A DNA stretch of 64,000 bases from JAUVPY01 sp034412795 (GTDB taxonomy: Bacteria; Chloroflexota; Anaerolineae; 4572-78; NAK82): contig DAOUMD010000292.1 of assembly GCA_034412795.1 (NCBI GenBank), positions 7,512-71,511 on the forward strand. Direction: 5' to 3'. Each line of letters opens with the position of its first letter. Position 1 is the first letter of the stretch. The notes under the pieces are model-generated. The model was not told the origin of the DNA and made no database searches. It saw only the letters and a program-made list of their open reading frames with translations. Shown here piece by piece: positions 25,214 to 33,789 of this stretch. The position numbers were made by a program, and so were the translations under genes.

Positions 25214-26086
25214 ATGTTCTGGTTAGGCGTATCGGCAGGATTTAGCCTTTGCTTGGCGCTCCTCGTTCTAGCCATACTGGTACTGATCTATGTGTTTCCT
25301 CAAGAGCGAGGCGAGAGCATTCTACGATTCGTTCGCGAGAAGGCGCAAGAAGCCAGGGACGATAGAACTCTCAATTCCATTCGGCGAAGTTGGCCGCAAC
25401 TGAACCATATCCAAGCCCACTGGCTAATTCGAATGTCACGGTTGGACGGGAAGAAGTTTGAGAAGTTAATGGCGACAGTGTATAGCCGACGAGGATATCA
25501 AGTGACAAGACGTGGTCGTTCTGGCGACCAGGGGATTGATTTGATTGCTCGCCGCGACGAGGAAGTCTTGTGCATTCAATGCAAATCCTGGGATCCCTAC
25601 TCTTCCAGCATTTCCAGCCAAGTTATACGGGACCTGATGGCCGCCATTCAGATCAGTCAGGCAACGAAAGGCATCCTTCTTTCCACCGCCCCGCTCTCCA
25701 AGCCAGCCAAGGCTCTTGCCAGCCAAGTGACCAAACTGGAGACCATAGTCGGACCGCAAATAATAGCCGTGATGGACGATGCCAATCTTCTACCGATGGA
25801 CGACGCTTGGTGGAGCAAGTTGACAGGGGAGTCACTCTCATCGGCCAAGTCAATCGCGCCACTTGTTAGTTATTCACTACCGATTCGAGGCACCGTTTAC
25901 GATCAAGTCGTCGAGGCTGAGCTGCTGGACGTCAGTGGTCAAGTTCGCTATGTGGGGGATGTATACTCTTCCCCCTCGGCGGCGGGCAGAGCCGCCTCCG
26001 GCTGGAAGTCGTGCAACGGCTGGACCTTCTGGCGCTACCGGCACCCGGACACCGGCGAGTGGCGAACGATTGATGAGTTGCGCTAG
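25214..26086 (+). CDS. Membrane-anchored Mrr-type restriction endonuclease with RAMA domain
   Basis: The 290-residue protein starts with one hydrophobic helix (about 3-27). Residues 75-190 form the Mrr catalytic domain, with GDQGIDLIARRDEEVLCIQCK providing the D...QxK site of the PD-(D/E)xK fold (listed here in two parts: GDQGIDLIARR and EEVLCIQCK). The C-terminal 55 residues (SAAGRAASGWKSCNGW, WRYRHP) match the RAMA module, which is predicted to recognise modified DNA. It probably cuts modified or foreign DNA near the membrane. GGGGGAAATG context gives a fair start. Confidence 0.8.
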   Translation: MFWLGVSAGFSLCLALLVLAILVLIYVFPQERGESILRFVREKAQEARDDRTLNSIRRSWPQLNHIQAHWLIRMSRLDGKKFEKLMATVYSRRGYQVTRRGRSGDQGIDLIARRDEEVLCIQCKSWDPYSSSISSQVIRDLMAAIQISQATKGILLSTAPLSKPAKALASQVTKLETIVGPQIIAVMDDANLLPMDDAWWSKLTGESLSSAKSIAPLVSYSLPIRGTVYDQVVEAELLDVSGQVRYVGDVYSSPSAAGRAASGWKSCNGWTFWRYRHPDTGEWRTIDELR

Positions 26087-26191
26087 TGGCCAGGTTGAGG
26101 CAAACGGGGCATTGCTCAACCTCGTCTGCCTATCCATAGGCAGCACACAAGGACACTTTAGCCCAGCGTAAGGAGCAACTGAATTTCGGCC

Positions 26192-26668
26192 ATGGACCCA
26201 ATCGACATTACAATACCTCGAGAGTGTATCTACCAGCAGTTCGAAGATCAGCCCGGCCCCTGCCCCGGCTGTGGCAATCCGTTGCAGTCGAGCGCCCAAA
26301 CCTACCTGGTCGCCACCCGCCGGGGTGAGCGCATCACCGACAGCTTTTTCATAAGCGGCGACATGGGCTGGTTTTGCACCAATTGCCCCACGGTCGTGAT
26401 CAATCCTGATCGGGTTAGCGACATGATGGGCACCTCATTGCCCCACTGGGACGTGGGCTCGGAGTTTGCCATGATGGGTATCATGAACCTGGACGCTGTC
26501 CCACCGGAACAGCGGCACTTGCCGCTGAGTGAAATCGAGCCACTTCCGCTGGTGCCGTTTCGCCAAATCCTTGGTGAAGCATCCGCCCCGCCCCGGCGAA
26601 AGACTCGACTTCGTCCAACTGGTACCAGGCAAAAGCCATCCAGGAAGCGAAAGAGGAAACGTAGGTGA
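26192..26668 (+). CDS. Zinc-ribbon hypothetical protein with basic tail
   Basis: The 158-residue protein has CPGCG near residue 25 and CTNC near residue 72, probably one zinc ribbon, then a middle region and a strongly basic end (RQKPSRKRKRKRR). No family recognised. AAGGAG lies 16 bases before ATG 26192, which is farther than usual. The similar basic ends of the proteins at 20587 and 28548 suggest a shared way of binding nucleic acid or a related origin. Confidence 0.6.
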   Translation: MDPIDITIPRECIYQQFEDQPGPCPGCGNPLQSSAQTYLVATRRGERITDSFFISGDMGWFCTNCPTVVINPDRVSDMMGTSLPHWDVGSEFAMMGIMNLDAVPPEQRHLPLSEIEPLPLVPFRQILGEASAPPRRKTRLRPTGTRQKPSRKRKRKRR

Positions 26669-26814
26669 TAAATCTAAGAACCATGCCTGACGTTGGTATC
26701 CGAGACTGGGAACAGCAGGAATGGGGCGCTGGTGTCATTACCGCTTGTTACCATCCCCATGGGCCGGCCAAGATAGCGTGAAGGAGGAAGGCTATACATA
26801 CTCAGCCAGATACT

Positions 26815-28533
26815 TTGACCCAAATACACCAGTATCTCACCGACAAATCGGCCGATGAACTGGTTGACTTGCTGATGGATCTCCTCCAGCAAATAGACGA
26901 AGCAACCCGTCGCCGCTTCTGGGAACAACTTGCACCGCCCGGCCTGGCCACAGCCGACCTGTGTTATCCTTCGCCGGAGGCGTTCCTGGCCGACGTGAAG
27001 ACGTTCGTCACCGCCGCAGCCGCGCGTGAATATTACGACGAGGAGGCGGCTGATTACTTTGGTGAGGATCCCGCCGACCGCAACTACCACGTACAACAGG
27101 GTTACATAGATGAGTACGATATTGAGTACCACACCGGCATGTCCGAACTGGAGGGATTGTTGGAGGCGGCCGGCTCGTACTACGAGGCTGGCTGTTTTGA
27201 CGTGGCCGCCGACGCCTACGAGCAACTGCTGGGGTTGCTGCTACCCAACCGGGGTTATGACCTGTTTGGCGTAGATAGCCCGTTGAGTGAGTTGGGATTC
27301 AACGATCGACAACTGGTCGAACAGCTTTTTGTCGCGTTGCGTCAGGCGTCGGCGACGGACCCGGAGCGGTTTGCACCTCGTGCATTGGCCTTTCTGGAGT
27401 CATGCTCGGGCGGTTGGCAGGACTTTCCCCAATATCTGATCCAGTCCTGTCAAGGGGAAGGTACCCAGGAGCCGGTCGCCGCACTGCGGCGTTACCTGGA
27501 AGAGCAGGCGATGGAACTGGACTCGTCGCCGGCCCCGGAGGGTGAATGGCCCGTTGCCCCTCTATCGTTGCGATTGCTCATCCGTCTAATGCGTGCCCTG
27601 GATGGGCCCGGGGCCGCGGTTGAGTTGTGCACCCGCTTCCGATTCCGTTACCCTGACCTGTACATGCCCCTGCTGGAGGGCTGCACGGCGCGAGAGGCAT
27701 GGGAGGAATTGCTGCGCTTCGGTACAGAAGCACTGACCCAACCACCCCGGCCTCGTGACGGAAGGTACCCTCATGGCGATCAATTGCACGACCTGGCTCC
27801 CGGCGTCGTGCGTCACCGGATGGCCTGGGCCCAACAGCAATTGGGCGATCTGCCAGCGGCCTTTATTCATCGCCGTACAATCTTTGAGGAGAGCGCCCGG
27901 TTCGAGGATTACCTGGCCACCCTGGACCTGGCCGGACAACTGGGCGAGTCGGTGGCCCAGGAGTATACGGCCAAGGTCATCGCTTTTCTTCGGAAGCAGA
28001 CAAGCCAGCTCCCCCTGCTTTGCCAGGTCTACTTGCACGCCGGCCAGTATGAGTCGGCCTTCCGCGCGGTCAAGAACTTGAGCGTCTACGGTGCTCTGAA
28101 CGAACTCAAACTGGTCGCCAAGGCTCACCTGCTGGCTGGCTTGCACGCTCGGCCGGTGAACGGCGAGTACCTGCCCAAAATCAGAACAGACCTGGACGAC
28201 AGCGCTGCGCACAACGAGTATGCCCGTTTCTTGCGCGACCATTTGCCAATGCCAGATTCGACCTTACCCCAACGTGCGCTTTACATTCAGTGTGCTGAAC
28301 ACCTCTACCAGAATATCCTGGAGACACACATCGAGGCTGGCAGCAAACGCTACAAGACGGCGGCTTACTACTGTGCGCTGCTGGCCGAAATCGCCGTGCA
28401 CGCGGAACACGTGGACAAGTTTGTCGAATGGTACGAAGATCTGCTGGCTCGCCACAGCCGACGCTGGAGCCTGCGTAAGATCCTGGATACCAAAACGCGC
28501 CCGGTGCTCAAACAGGCTGCGCAAGGTGATTGA
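26815..28533 (+). CDS. TPR-like alpha-solenoid hypothetical protein
   Basis: The product is about 572 residues, helical, with acidic surface stretches and TPR-like pairs such as YYEAGCFDVAADAYEQLL and VYLHAGQYESAFRAVK. TTG 26815 is the first standard start codon in this frame, but it has no ribosome binding site. A strong AAGGAGG (26781-26787) sits 6 bases before ATA 26794 in the same frame, so the real start is probably at 26794, either as a rare AUA start or as a mutated ATG. No enzyme motif is seen. It overlaps the next frame and forms a unit with it. Confidence 0.65.
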   Translation: MTQIHQYLTDKSADELVDLLMDLLQQIDEATRRRFWEQLAPPGLATADLCYPSPEAFLADVKTFVTAAAAREYYDEEAADYFGEDPADRNYHVQQGYIDEYDIEYHTGMSELEGLLEAAGSYYEAGCFDVAADAYEQLLGLLLPNRGYDLFGVDSPLSELGFNDRQLVEQLFVALRQASATDPERFAPRALAFLESCSGGWQDFPQYLIQSCQGEGTQEPVAALRRYLEEQAMELDSSPAPEGEWPVAPLSLRLLIRLMRALDGPGAAVELCTRFRFRYPDLYMPLLEGCTAREAWEELLRFGTEALTQPPRPRDGRYPHGDQLHDLAPGVVRHRMAWAQQQLGDLPAAFIHRRTIFEESARFEDYLATLDLAGQLGESVAQEYTAKVIAFLRKQTSQLPLLCQVYLHAGQYESAFRAVKNLSVYGALNELKLVAKAHLLAGLHARPVNGEYLPKIRTDLDDSAAHNEYARFLRDHLPMPDSTLPQRALYIQCAEHLYQNILETHIEAGSKRYKTAAYYCALLAEIAVHAEHVDKFVEWYEDLLARHSRRWSLRKILDTKTRPVLKQAAQGD

Positions 28534-28547
28534 AAGGAAAACACCCT

Positions 28548-29483
28548 ATGACCAAAACACGCAAAAAACGGAAGCGAAAGCAGCACAAGCCGAGCTTCTC
28601 GTCACTTGCTCTTCTGCGACCACGCCTGGATGAGTTGCTGAGCAATGAAGCGCTGGTCAAAAAAGATGCCCAGGCGCTCAAGGAGGACATGAACGCGGTG
28701 TTTAAGGAGGTCGAGGCGTCCGAATTTCTGCCCGTTTTGCTCAAGGCCTATCCCGATGCCCCAGCGCCGGTTCAGGCTCGTCTGGATGCCGTGCTACCCG
28801 AATGGCTGGCTGAACACAAGTACATAGACCCGTTGCTAGAACTTGTGAAACAGCACCGCATTGACTATGAGGACCAGCAACGCGCTCTCGCCTGGCTCGA
28901 AGCTGCTGGCGCTGATCTCTCCGGTCTGCAAGAACGCCAGGCACAAACTTCCTTCTACCAGGCCCATACGTACGCTGACAATTCCCAGAGCTTTATCATT
29001 GTGTTCTGGTACACAGACGGCCGGCGGCGAAGAGTTCAGGGCATGAACTTTCTTGTTGACTTTAATCCGCCGTGGGAGGGAGCCGTCAAGGACATCGCCG
29101 TCTTTCCACGTTGCCCACCCGAGAGGGCCATTCAAGAGTACCTGGATTTTTGGGCCCAAAGCGGTATGCCGCCCACGCCATTAGGTGCTGCCGAAGCAAA
29201 AAGGGAGATTCTGAAAAGCCTGGAGGCTAACCGGCGTGAAGAGATTCGCCTGCCGCGCGACCTGATTCGTGCCCGTGATCTGTTCCTCGAACATGTGCTC
29301 AGCCTGCCGGATACGCCCGAAACGCCGCCATTCACGGCAGAGGATTTTGATCAACTCGCTCGCACAGGTGAATCACCGGAATCAATTAGACACTTCGAGC
29401 AGACGGTGGGGCGCCGGATACGCCTGGAGGATGGCAAGGAAGTGATTGTGATGGGGGATCCCTTTGATGAGGATGAGTGGTGA
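28548..29483 (+). CDS. Hypothetical protein with basic N-terminus
   Basis: ATG 28548 follows AAAGGA. The 311-residue protein opens with KTRKKRKRKQHK, then has a helical domain (about 15-130), a small sheet-containing middle (SFIIVFWYTDGRRRRVQG), and a helical end that finishes with FDEDEW. No family recognised. It begins 14 bases after the TPR-like gene and is surely co-transcribed with it. The pair closes the plus-strand island; the next gene is convergent. Confidence 0.6.
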   Translation: MTKTRKKRKRKQHKPSFSSLALLRPRLDELLSNEALVKKDAQALKEDMNAVFKEVEASEFLPVLLKAYPDAPAPVQARLDAVLPEWLAEHKYIDPLLELVKQHRIDYEDQQRALAWLEAAGADLSGLQERQAQTSFYQAHTYADNSQSFIIVFWYTDGRRRRVQGMNFLVDFNPPWEGAVKDIAVFPRCPPERAIQEYLDFWAQSGMPPTPLGAAEAKREILKSLEANRREEIRLPRDLIRARDLFLEHVLSLPDTPETPPFTAEDFDQLARTGESPESIRHFEQTVGRRIRLEDGKEVIVMGDPFDEDEW

Positions 29484-29690
29484 TGATCCAACCCCAACCA
29501 GAATGCCGACCTTTGCCCCCTGATGAGCGAGATAGAGAGGGGCAAAAAGATGAGCAATTGCCGAGTTACTCACACTCATCGGTGCTGATGAGAATCTCCC
29601 CCAGCAACTCGACGGCCCGCACCTGGGGCGAGCCAGGTTTCCCAGTCTTGTAAGGTGGTGCGACTTGGTGGGACCCCGTTATCCGTCCGA

Positions 29691-31013
29691 TTATCCCCTG
29701 GCGAATGCGATGGGGAAATCTTCCTCCATAGCCGTGGCTTTGAAGATGGGATGTTGGCTGGCCTGGATGGCGGCCGCGCGGGCCGGGACGTGGTCGGCCA
29801 CGTGGCGGAAGACGTCGAAGACGCGCACGTAGCCGTCGCCCAGCGTCCGGCCCCGGCCGCGCAAAGCCTCCAGCAGGTAGTGGGTGAACAAGCTGTTGCC
29901 CATGCCCGCCAGCGCCCAGGAGTACTCGTTGGGTCGACAGGCGGCCATGACGACACGTCCCACGCCCTGGGCCAGGGCCTGGTAGTAATCCTCGCTCAAG
30001 CCGGTCTTGAACCCCGGCGTGTCTCCTTTGGGATCGCCAGCGCCGCCGCTGTGGCAACTGTCGAAGACCACCAGCAAGCGACCGGCCTGGATGGCGAGCA
30101 GCAATTGCGTCATCTCCTCGCCGGGGATGGCCGTGCCGGGCAGGTCATCCGGGTGGCAGTCGTAGGGCAGGATGTACTGCTTGAGTTTCGAGTTTTGGGT
30201 TTTGAGTTTCGAGTTTTGAGTTTTGAGTTTTGAGTTGGGCGAGTCGTGGGCGCCGTGGCCGGAGAAGAAGATCACGGCCGTGTCGTCGGGGCCGGCCCGC
30301 GCCGCCAAGTCGGCCAGGGCGGCGCGAATCCCATCGCCGGTTGCCTCGCCGTCGAGAAGCTGCCTGACCTGCCCAGCCGGGTAGCCACAGGTGACCGGGT
30401 CGGTTAACAGAGCGCATACATCGCGGGCGTCGTCGAGCACTATCTCGGGCAAGGGCCTGACGTGCGGGTAATTGGCGACGCCAATGATCAGGGCGTGCCC
30501 AGACTCAAACACACCCGATGGCAGTGGGGGCAATTTGGCCCGGTCGGCCCGATCTTGGAGGTAACCTTCGACCTGGATGGGTGGTACCCCCAGGATCCCA
30601 GCCAGCAGGCGCTTGAAGGCCCCTTCGTCGTCCGGGCCGCGAAATTCAACCATTTCGTAACGGCGCAAGAAGGCGGGCAGCTCACGCCGCGTGGGGCGAT
30701 CCGCGCCTGGCGTCAGGACCGGGATGACGCGATAGCCAGGCTCATCCTCTACCCGGGTCTGGATGGCGACCCGCATCTGCTCGTTCTGCCAGCCTTCGAT
30801 CTGCCCCGAGCCGATGAAGACCGCGCAGGCACCCGCCGCCCACAGCGCCTCCTCCATTTGCTCCTGGAGCGGCTGGCCAGGGATGCTGTGCCAGGGTCCG
30901 AACCAGAAGGAGAGCCGCGCGTCGCCCTGCAAGCGCCGGGCCAGGACATCGACGAAGTCTTGGTTCTCCTGGCTGTAGCTGAGGAAGACATGATGTGGGC
31001 TTGGGTCATTCAT
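29691..31013 (-). CDS. TIR domain - caspase-like (C14) peptidase
   Basis: From ATG 31013 the product is 440 residues. Residues 7-140 form a TIR domain (HHVFLSYSQ; EGWQNEQM with Glu78 as the candidate catalytic residue). Residues 172-440 form a caspase-like peptidase (ALIIGVANY; catalytic His253 in FFSGHGAH; catalytic Cys320 in VFDSCHSGG). Between them residues 260-279 are an NSKLKTQ heptapeptide repeat encoded by a 7-bp tandem repeat. It is the last gene of cluster B and the likely effector: cleavage of a host protein after TIR-TIR recruitment. A TTG start 11 codons earlier is possible. Confidence 0.85.
   Translation of the reverse strand: MNDPSPHHVFLSYSQENQDFVDVLARRLQGDARLSFWFGPWHSIPGQPLQEQMEEALWAAGACAVFIGSGQIEGWQNEQMRVAIQTRVEDEPGYRVIPVLTPGADRPTRRELPAFLRRYEMVEFRGPDDEGAFKRLLAGILGVPPIQVEGYLQDRADRAKLPPLPSGVFESGHALIIGVANYPHVRPLPEIVLDDARDVCALLTDPVTCGYPAGQVRQLLDGEATGDGIRAALADLAARAGPDDTAVIFFSGHGAHDSPNSKLKTQNSKLKTQNSKLKQYILPYDCHPDDLPGTAIPGEEMTQLLLAIQAGRLLVVFDSCHSGGAGDPKGDTPGFKTGLSEDYYQALAQGVGRVVMAACRPNEYSWALAGMGNSLFTHYLLEALRGRGRTLGDGYVRVFDVFRHVADHVPARAAAIQASQHPIFKATAMEEDFPIAFARG
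30181..30236 (-). repeat. Eight-copy 7-bp tandem repeat inside the caspase gene
   Basis: The plus strand reads eight consecutive units of TTGAGTT or close variants (TCGAGTT, TTGGGTT). Because the unit is 7 bases, three units make one NSKLKTQ heptapeptide, and any change by one or two units shifts the reading frame. The tract lies between the codons for the catalytic His and Cys. Confidence 0.9.
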
Positions 31014-31172
31014 AGCGATGCCAGCCTGTTGTGCTTTGCCGGGCAAACAGCTTGTTTGCCTGGTCTATCCACCATTTCACGTCCTCGTCTCCCGGAACCT
31101 GGCTGACCAGTTCCCTCGTTTCATTCTCCACTATTAGCCTCCCACGATTGGAAGTAAGATCAGGTTATTACC

Positions 31173-31514
31173 CTAGACAGCAAAGTCTAGCTCGGCCAAG
31201 TCGGCTTGTCCGGTCAGATAGTAAAAGCTGGCCGAGAGGGGCGTATCACGGTATCCCTCTTTGGTGGCCGTTGCCTGCACCGTGTATTCACCCTCCTGGT
31301 GCTCACTCTCTTTGAGTTTAAGGGAGGCCACACCCCTTTGGTCGAAGTTCAGCGAGGACTTGGAGCCATCAGGATAGACGACTCGCCCTTTTTTGATCGC
31401 CATCCCCTCGACAGGCGGGTCGGTCAACACCTTAATCCACACCGTTACCTCTGCCCCCGAAAACGCCGTGGAAGGAGGCGCGTCGGGCGCGTTGCTGAAT
31501 TGAATCCAGATCAT
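31173..31514 (-). CDS. Small beta-sandwich hypothetical protein
   Basis: The 113-residue product alternates hydrophobic and polar residues in an Ig-like pattern (AEVTVWIKVLTDPP, GEYTVQATATKEGYRD) and has no signal peptide. GGGAG precedes the ATG by 8 bases. It lies 12 bases after the next small gene of similar character. The fold resembles the A2M/CARDB-like domains that bind proteins or ligands; that is a guess from the strand pattern. It is encoded between two cysteine peptidases and could be their cytoplasmic partner or substrate. Confidence 0.6.
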   Translation of the reverse strand: MIWIQFSNAPDAPPSTAFSGAEVTVWIKVLTDPPVEGMAIKKGRVVYPDGSKSSLNFDQRGVASLKLKESEHQEGEYTVQATATKEGYRDTPLSASFYYLTGQADLAELDFAV

Positions 31515-31526
31515 TATCTACGCTCC

Positions 31527-31874
31527 CTAGAAAGACTTCAGAAAGTCCTCAGTTGCCGCAATCTCAAACGCTTCCTCTGTGGCCTGGTCTCTTTGTCCAG
31601 CCAGCCAGACCTGAACTGTGTACGGGCCAGGCTGAAAACGCTCGCTGACGGTCATCTTAAACAGTAGCACCTCTTTGTCATTCCCGGCCTGCAAGTTCCT
31701 GACACTAGCCTGCTGGACGGCAGTTGGGGAACTCGGGTCCCGGCTGCTACTGAGCACTGCATTGAGCATAGCCGTAGCCTTTTCCTGCGAGTCGTTAACC
31801 AACCTGACTGTGACCTGGAGTGTCTCACCCAGTTTGGGCTGATCTGGCTGTATGCTGATTTCATCGATTCTCAT
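31527..31874 (-). CDS. Small CARDB-like beta-sandwich hypothetical protein
   Basis: The 115-residue product has the strand pattern of a CARDB/Ig-like domain: QPKLGETLQVTVRLVNDS, KEVLLFKMTV and PGPYTVQVWLAGQ. No signal peptide is present. AGGAGGAG stands just before the ATG. It shares its operon position and general design with the next gene, so the two may have arisen by duplication or may pair as a heterodimer. No enzymatic residue stands out. Confidence 0.6.
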   Translation of the reverse strand: MRIDEISIQPDQPKLGETLQVTVRLVNDSQEKATAMLNAVLSSSRDPSSPTAVQQASVRNLQAGNDKEVLLFKMTVSERFQPGPYTVQVWLAGQRDQATEEAFEIAATEDFLKSF

Positions 31875-31967
31875 GGATCTCCTCCTGGCGCTAGTACCCA
31901 GTATGGTAGACCAAGGCCACGCCCGTGGCGGCTGAATCTAGCCTATCCAGATCCCCTTGATCGGGCA

Positions 31968-33767
31968 CTAGCTCATATAGTCCTTGGGCACAAAGGTTGG
32001 GTCGCCCACCAATAGATAATGCGGATCGCCATCGAATTTGTAGTCAGTGAAGTTGTCGAGTCCGTCGGGGTTGAAAAGATGGCGCTCCGAATTCTTGGCC
32101 AGGCGTATGGCTTCCCCGATGGAACGTCCATCTACATACAATGCACTTAGTAAGTCATCCAGTTCGTCGTGCCAATACGCAGTCGAGACAGCGCATTGCT
32201 GGACCATTGCTCCACGGCGGATGTTCTGCGCCACAAAGAGGTGAGCCAATTTCCGTTTCTGATCGTCAGGGAGGCCGGCTGACGGCTGGCTGTGCTTGGC
32301 CCATTCGTATGCTCCGGTCAGGCAGCCCACCCCCACAATCACCGGGAACCCATCCAGATAGGCCTTAGCGTGGGCCAACGTAGCTGTCGACATCGGCTCT
32401 GTCCCAAAGCCGTCGTAACTGGCATGCCCCGAATACAAGATCAAGCTTGCCTGGCGATAACGCCGCTCAACTCTTTTTCTCGTGCGCTTACCCAAGCTCC
32501 CACGCCTGCCACACACGATCCACGCGCAGCGGAAGGGTGCCTGTACCCCGGGGGTCCAATAATGTTTTGTCAGATGCTTCTTGAGTGATCGGTAACTGCT
32601 CACGGATCGGATTCCTCGAGAGCCATCCTTGTATTGCCTGATCTTGTTGACCTTCAGCAACACCAACAACGCTCCGGGCTCTTGGGGGCGATCTAACTCC
32701 TCAAAAAACAGCACCCGCGCTACGTAGGCGGAACAATCGGAGACAGTGATGCCGAAGATGCGCCCCACCGCCCAATCTATGTCTCGCCAATCGGGCCGGC
32801 TGCCGTAGCGCCGACCGTCAACTTCAACCCTTTCAAGCTGGTTGTTACCACGCTCTGGCTCTGACATGGGGATTGCCTCCGGGCTGGCGACGATAGTCAG
32901 GTAACGTGGTTCCAACTTCAGGTCGGCGATAGCATCGTCGAGCTGTTTGTTAATCTCATGGATATCACGCGAGGCTATGGGGATAATCACTTCCTCTTTG
33001 GCCGCCGCCAAGAAAGGCGCCACCAGGGAGCATTTTCCATACAGGTAGCGCATCTCCCCCTGCGTCTGCTCCAGAAGCGCCGGGTTGGGTTCCTCATAGT
33101 ACAACTCAAGATCGCGCGGATTGACGAGGATGACCTTGTCGGTCTGCACCCGCTCCAGGTACATCCGCTGGATATCCCCAGCGCTCACTTCGTGGATTTG
33201 CCATTGACCGGAGTTAGCCGCGAAAAAGCTGCTGACCTGTTTGGGGAGTGCGCCGACCAGGTACACCCTTTTTAGACTGCCCAGGAGCATGGCTTCCTGT
33301 CGGTAGGCCTCCAGCGTCTCGGCGTCCAGGAAGCACAGGTGTGCCCCTAACGAGGCAGCAAAGGGCGCGGCGGCCAACCCGCCTGGGTAGTCGTCGCGAG
33401 CCACAACCACGCAGGTATCAATGTCGGTGTAGTATGACTGTAATCTCCAAATGTGAGCCACTTGCCGGAAGCGATCCCAGGCAATCCGGCATTGGGCCGC
33501 CAGCAGCGACACCAGGGTACGCTGAACCTGGGAGGAAGGAACGCCTATGTGCACGACAGCCGCATTGCTGAGCGCGTTGCCTTCTTTCCGGAAATAGCTA
33601 CGCAGGAAGTGCAAGGGAGCGTCCATGTCTATGGTATTGCCTTCCTGGTGATAAATCAACACCGGCAGCCAACCTTCGGAGCGAATGGCAATTGGCACCA
33701 GGCTCAGAACATCTTGCCAACACGCATCGCTAACCAAAAAGACAGCACGTGTCCGTCGCAGCTTCAC
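31968..33767 (-). CDS. Gingipain-like (C25) cysteine peptidase with CW_binding_2-like domain
   Basis: GTG 33767 follows GAGGAGG with a 6-base spacer. The 599-residue protein has an N-terminal region (about 115-175: VVVARDDYPGGLAAAPFA, KRVYLVGA) that resembles cell-wall-binding repeat 2. From about 285 it has the landmarks of C25 gingipain-like peptidases: DWAVGRIFG, catalytic His448 in LILYSGHASYDG, catalytic Cys482 in VIVGVGCLTGAY, and the closing HYLLVGDPTFVP. Unlike gingipains it lacks a signal peptide, so it probably acts inside the cell. It would be a second peptidase effector next to the TIR-caspase. A MITE-like element separates it from the gene upstream. Confidence 0.78.
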   Translation of the reverse strand: MKLRRTRAVFLVSDACWQDVLSLVPIAIRSEGWLPVLIYHQEGNTIDMDAPLHFLRSYFRKEGNALSNAAVVHIGVPSSQVQRTLVSLLAAQCRIAWDRFRQVAHIWRLQSYYTDIDTCVVVARDDYPGGLAAAPFAASLGAHLCFLDAETLEAYRQEAMLLGSLKRVYLVGALPKQVSSFFAANSGQWQIHEVSAGDIQRMYLERVQTDKVILVNPRDLELYYEEPNPALLEQTQGEMRYLYGKCSLVAPFLAAAKEEVIIPIASRDIHEINKQLDDAIADLKLEPRYLTIVASPEAIPMSEPERGNNQLERVEVDGRRYGSRPDWRDIDWAVGRIFGITVSDCSAYVARVLFFEELDRPQEPGALLVLLKVNKIRQYKDGSRGIRSVSSYRSLKKHLTKHYWTPGVQAPFRCAWIVCGRRGSLGKRTRKRVERRYRQASLILYSGHASYDGFGTEPMSTATLAHAKAYLDGFPVIVGVGCLTGAYEWAKHSQPSAGLPDDQKRKLAHLFVAQNIRRGAMVQQCAVSTAYWHDELDDLLSALYVDGRSIGEAIRLAKNSERHLFNPDGLDNFTDYKFDGDPHYLLVGDPTFVPKDYMS

Positions 33768-33789
33768 GCCTTACCTCCTCTCTCTATCC

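Noticed and set aside
26095..26123. GGTTGAG/CTCAACC hairpin after the Mrr gene as a terminator
   Set aside because: The stem is short, the loop long, and no T-run follows.
29512..29546. TTTGCCCC/GGGGCAAA hairpin between convergent genes as a bidirectional terminator
   Set aside because: The loop is 19 bases and no T-run follows on either strand, so termination is not supported.
29566..29690. Coding tail after the TIR-caspase stop (minus-strand PPYKTGKPGSPQV and ELLGEILISTDECE)
   Set aside because: A stretch on the minus strand reads like a protein end, but it has no start or ribosome binding site and I cannot match it to a family.
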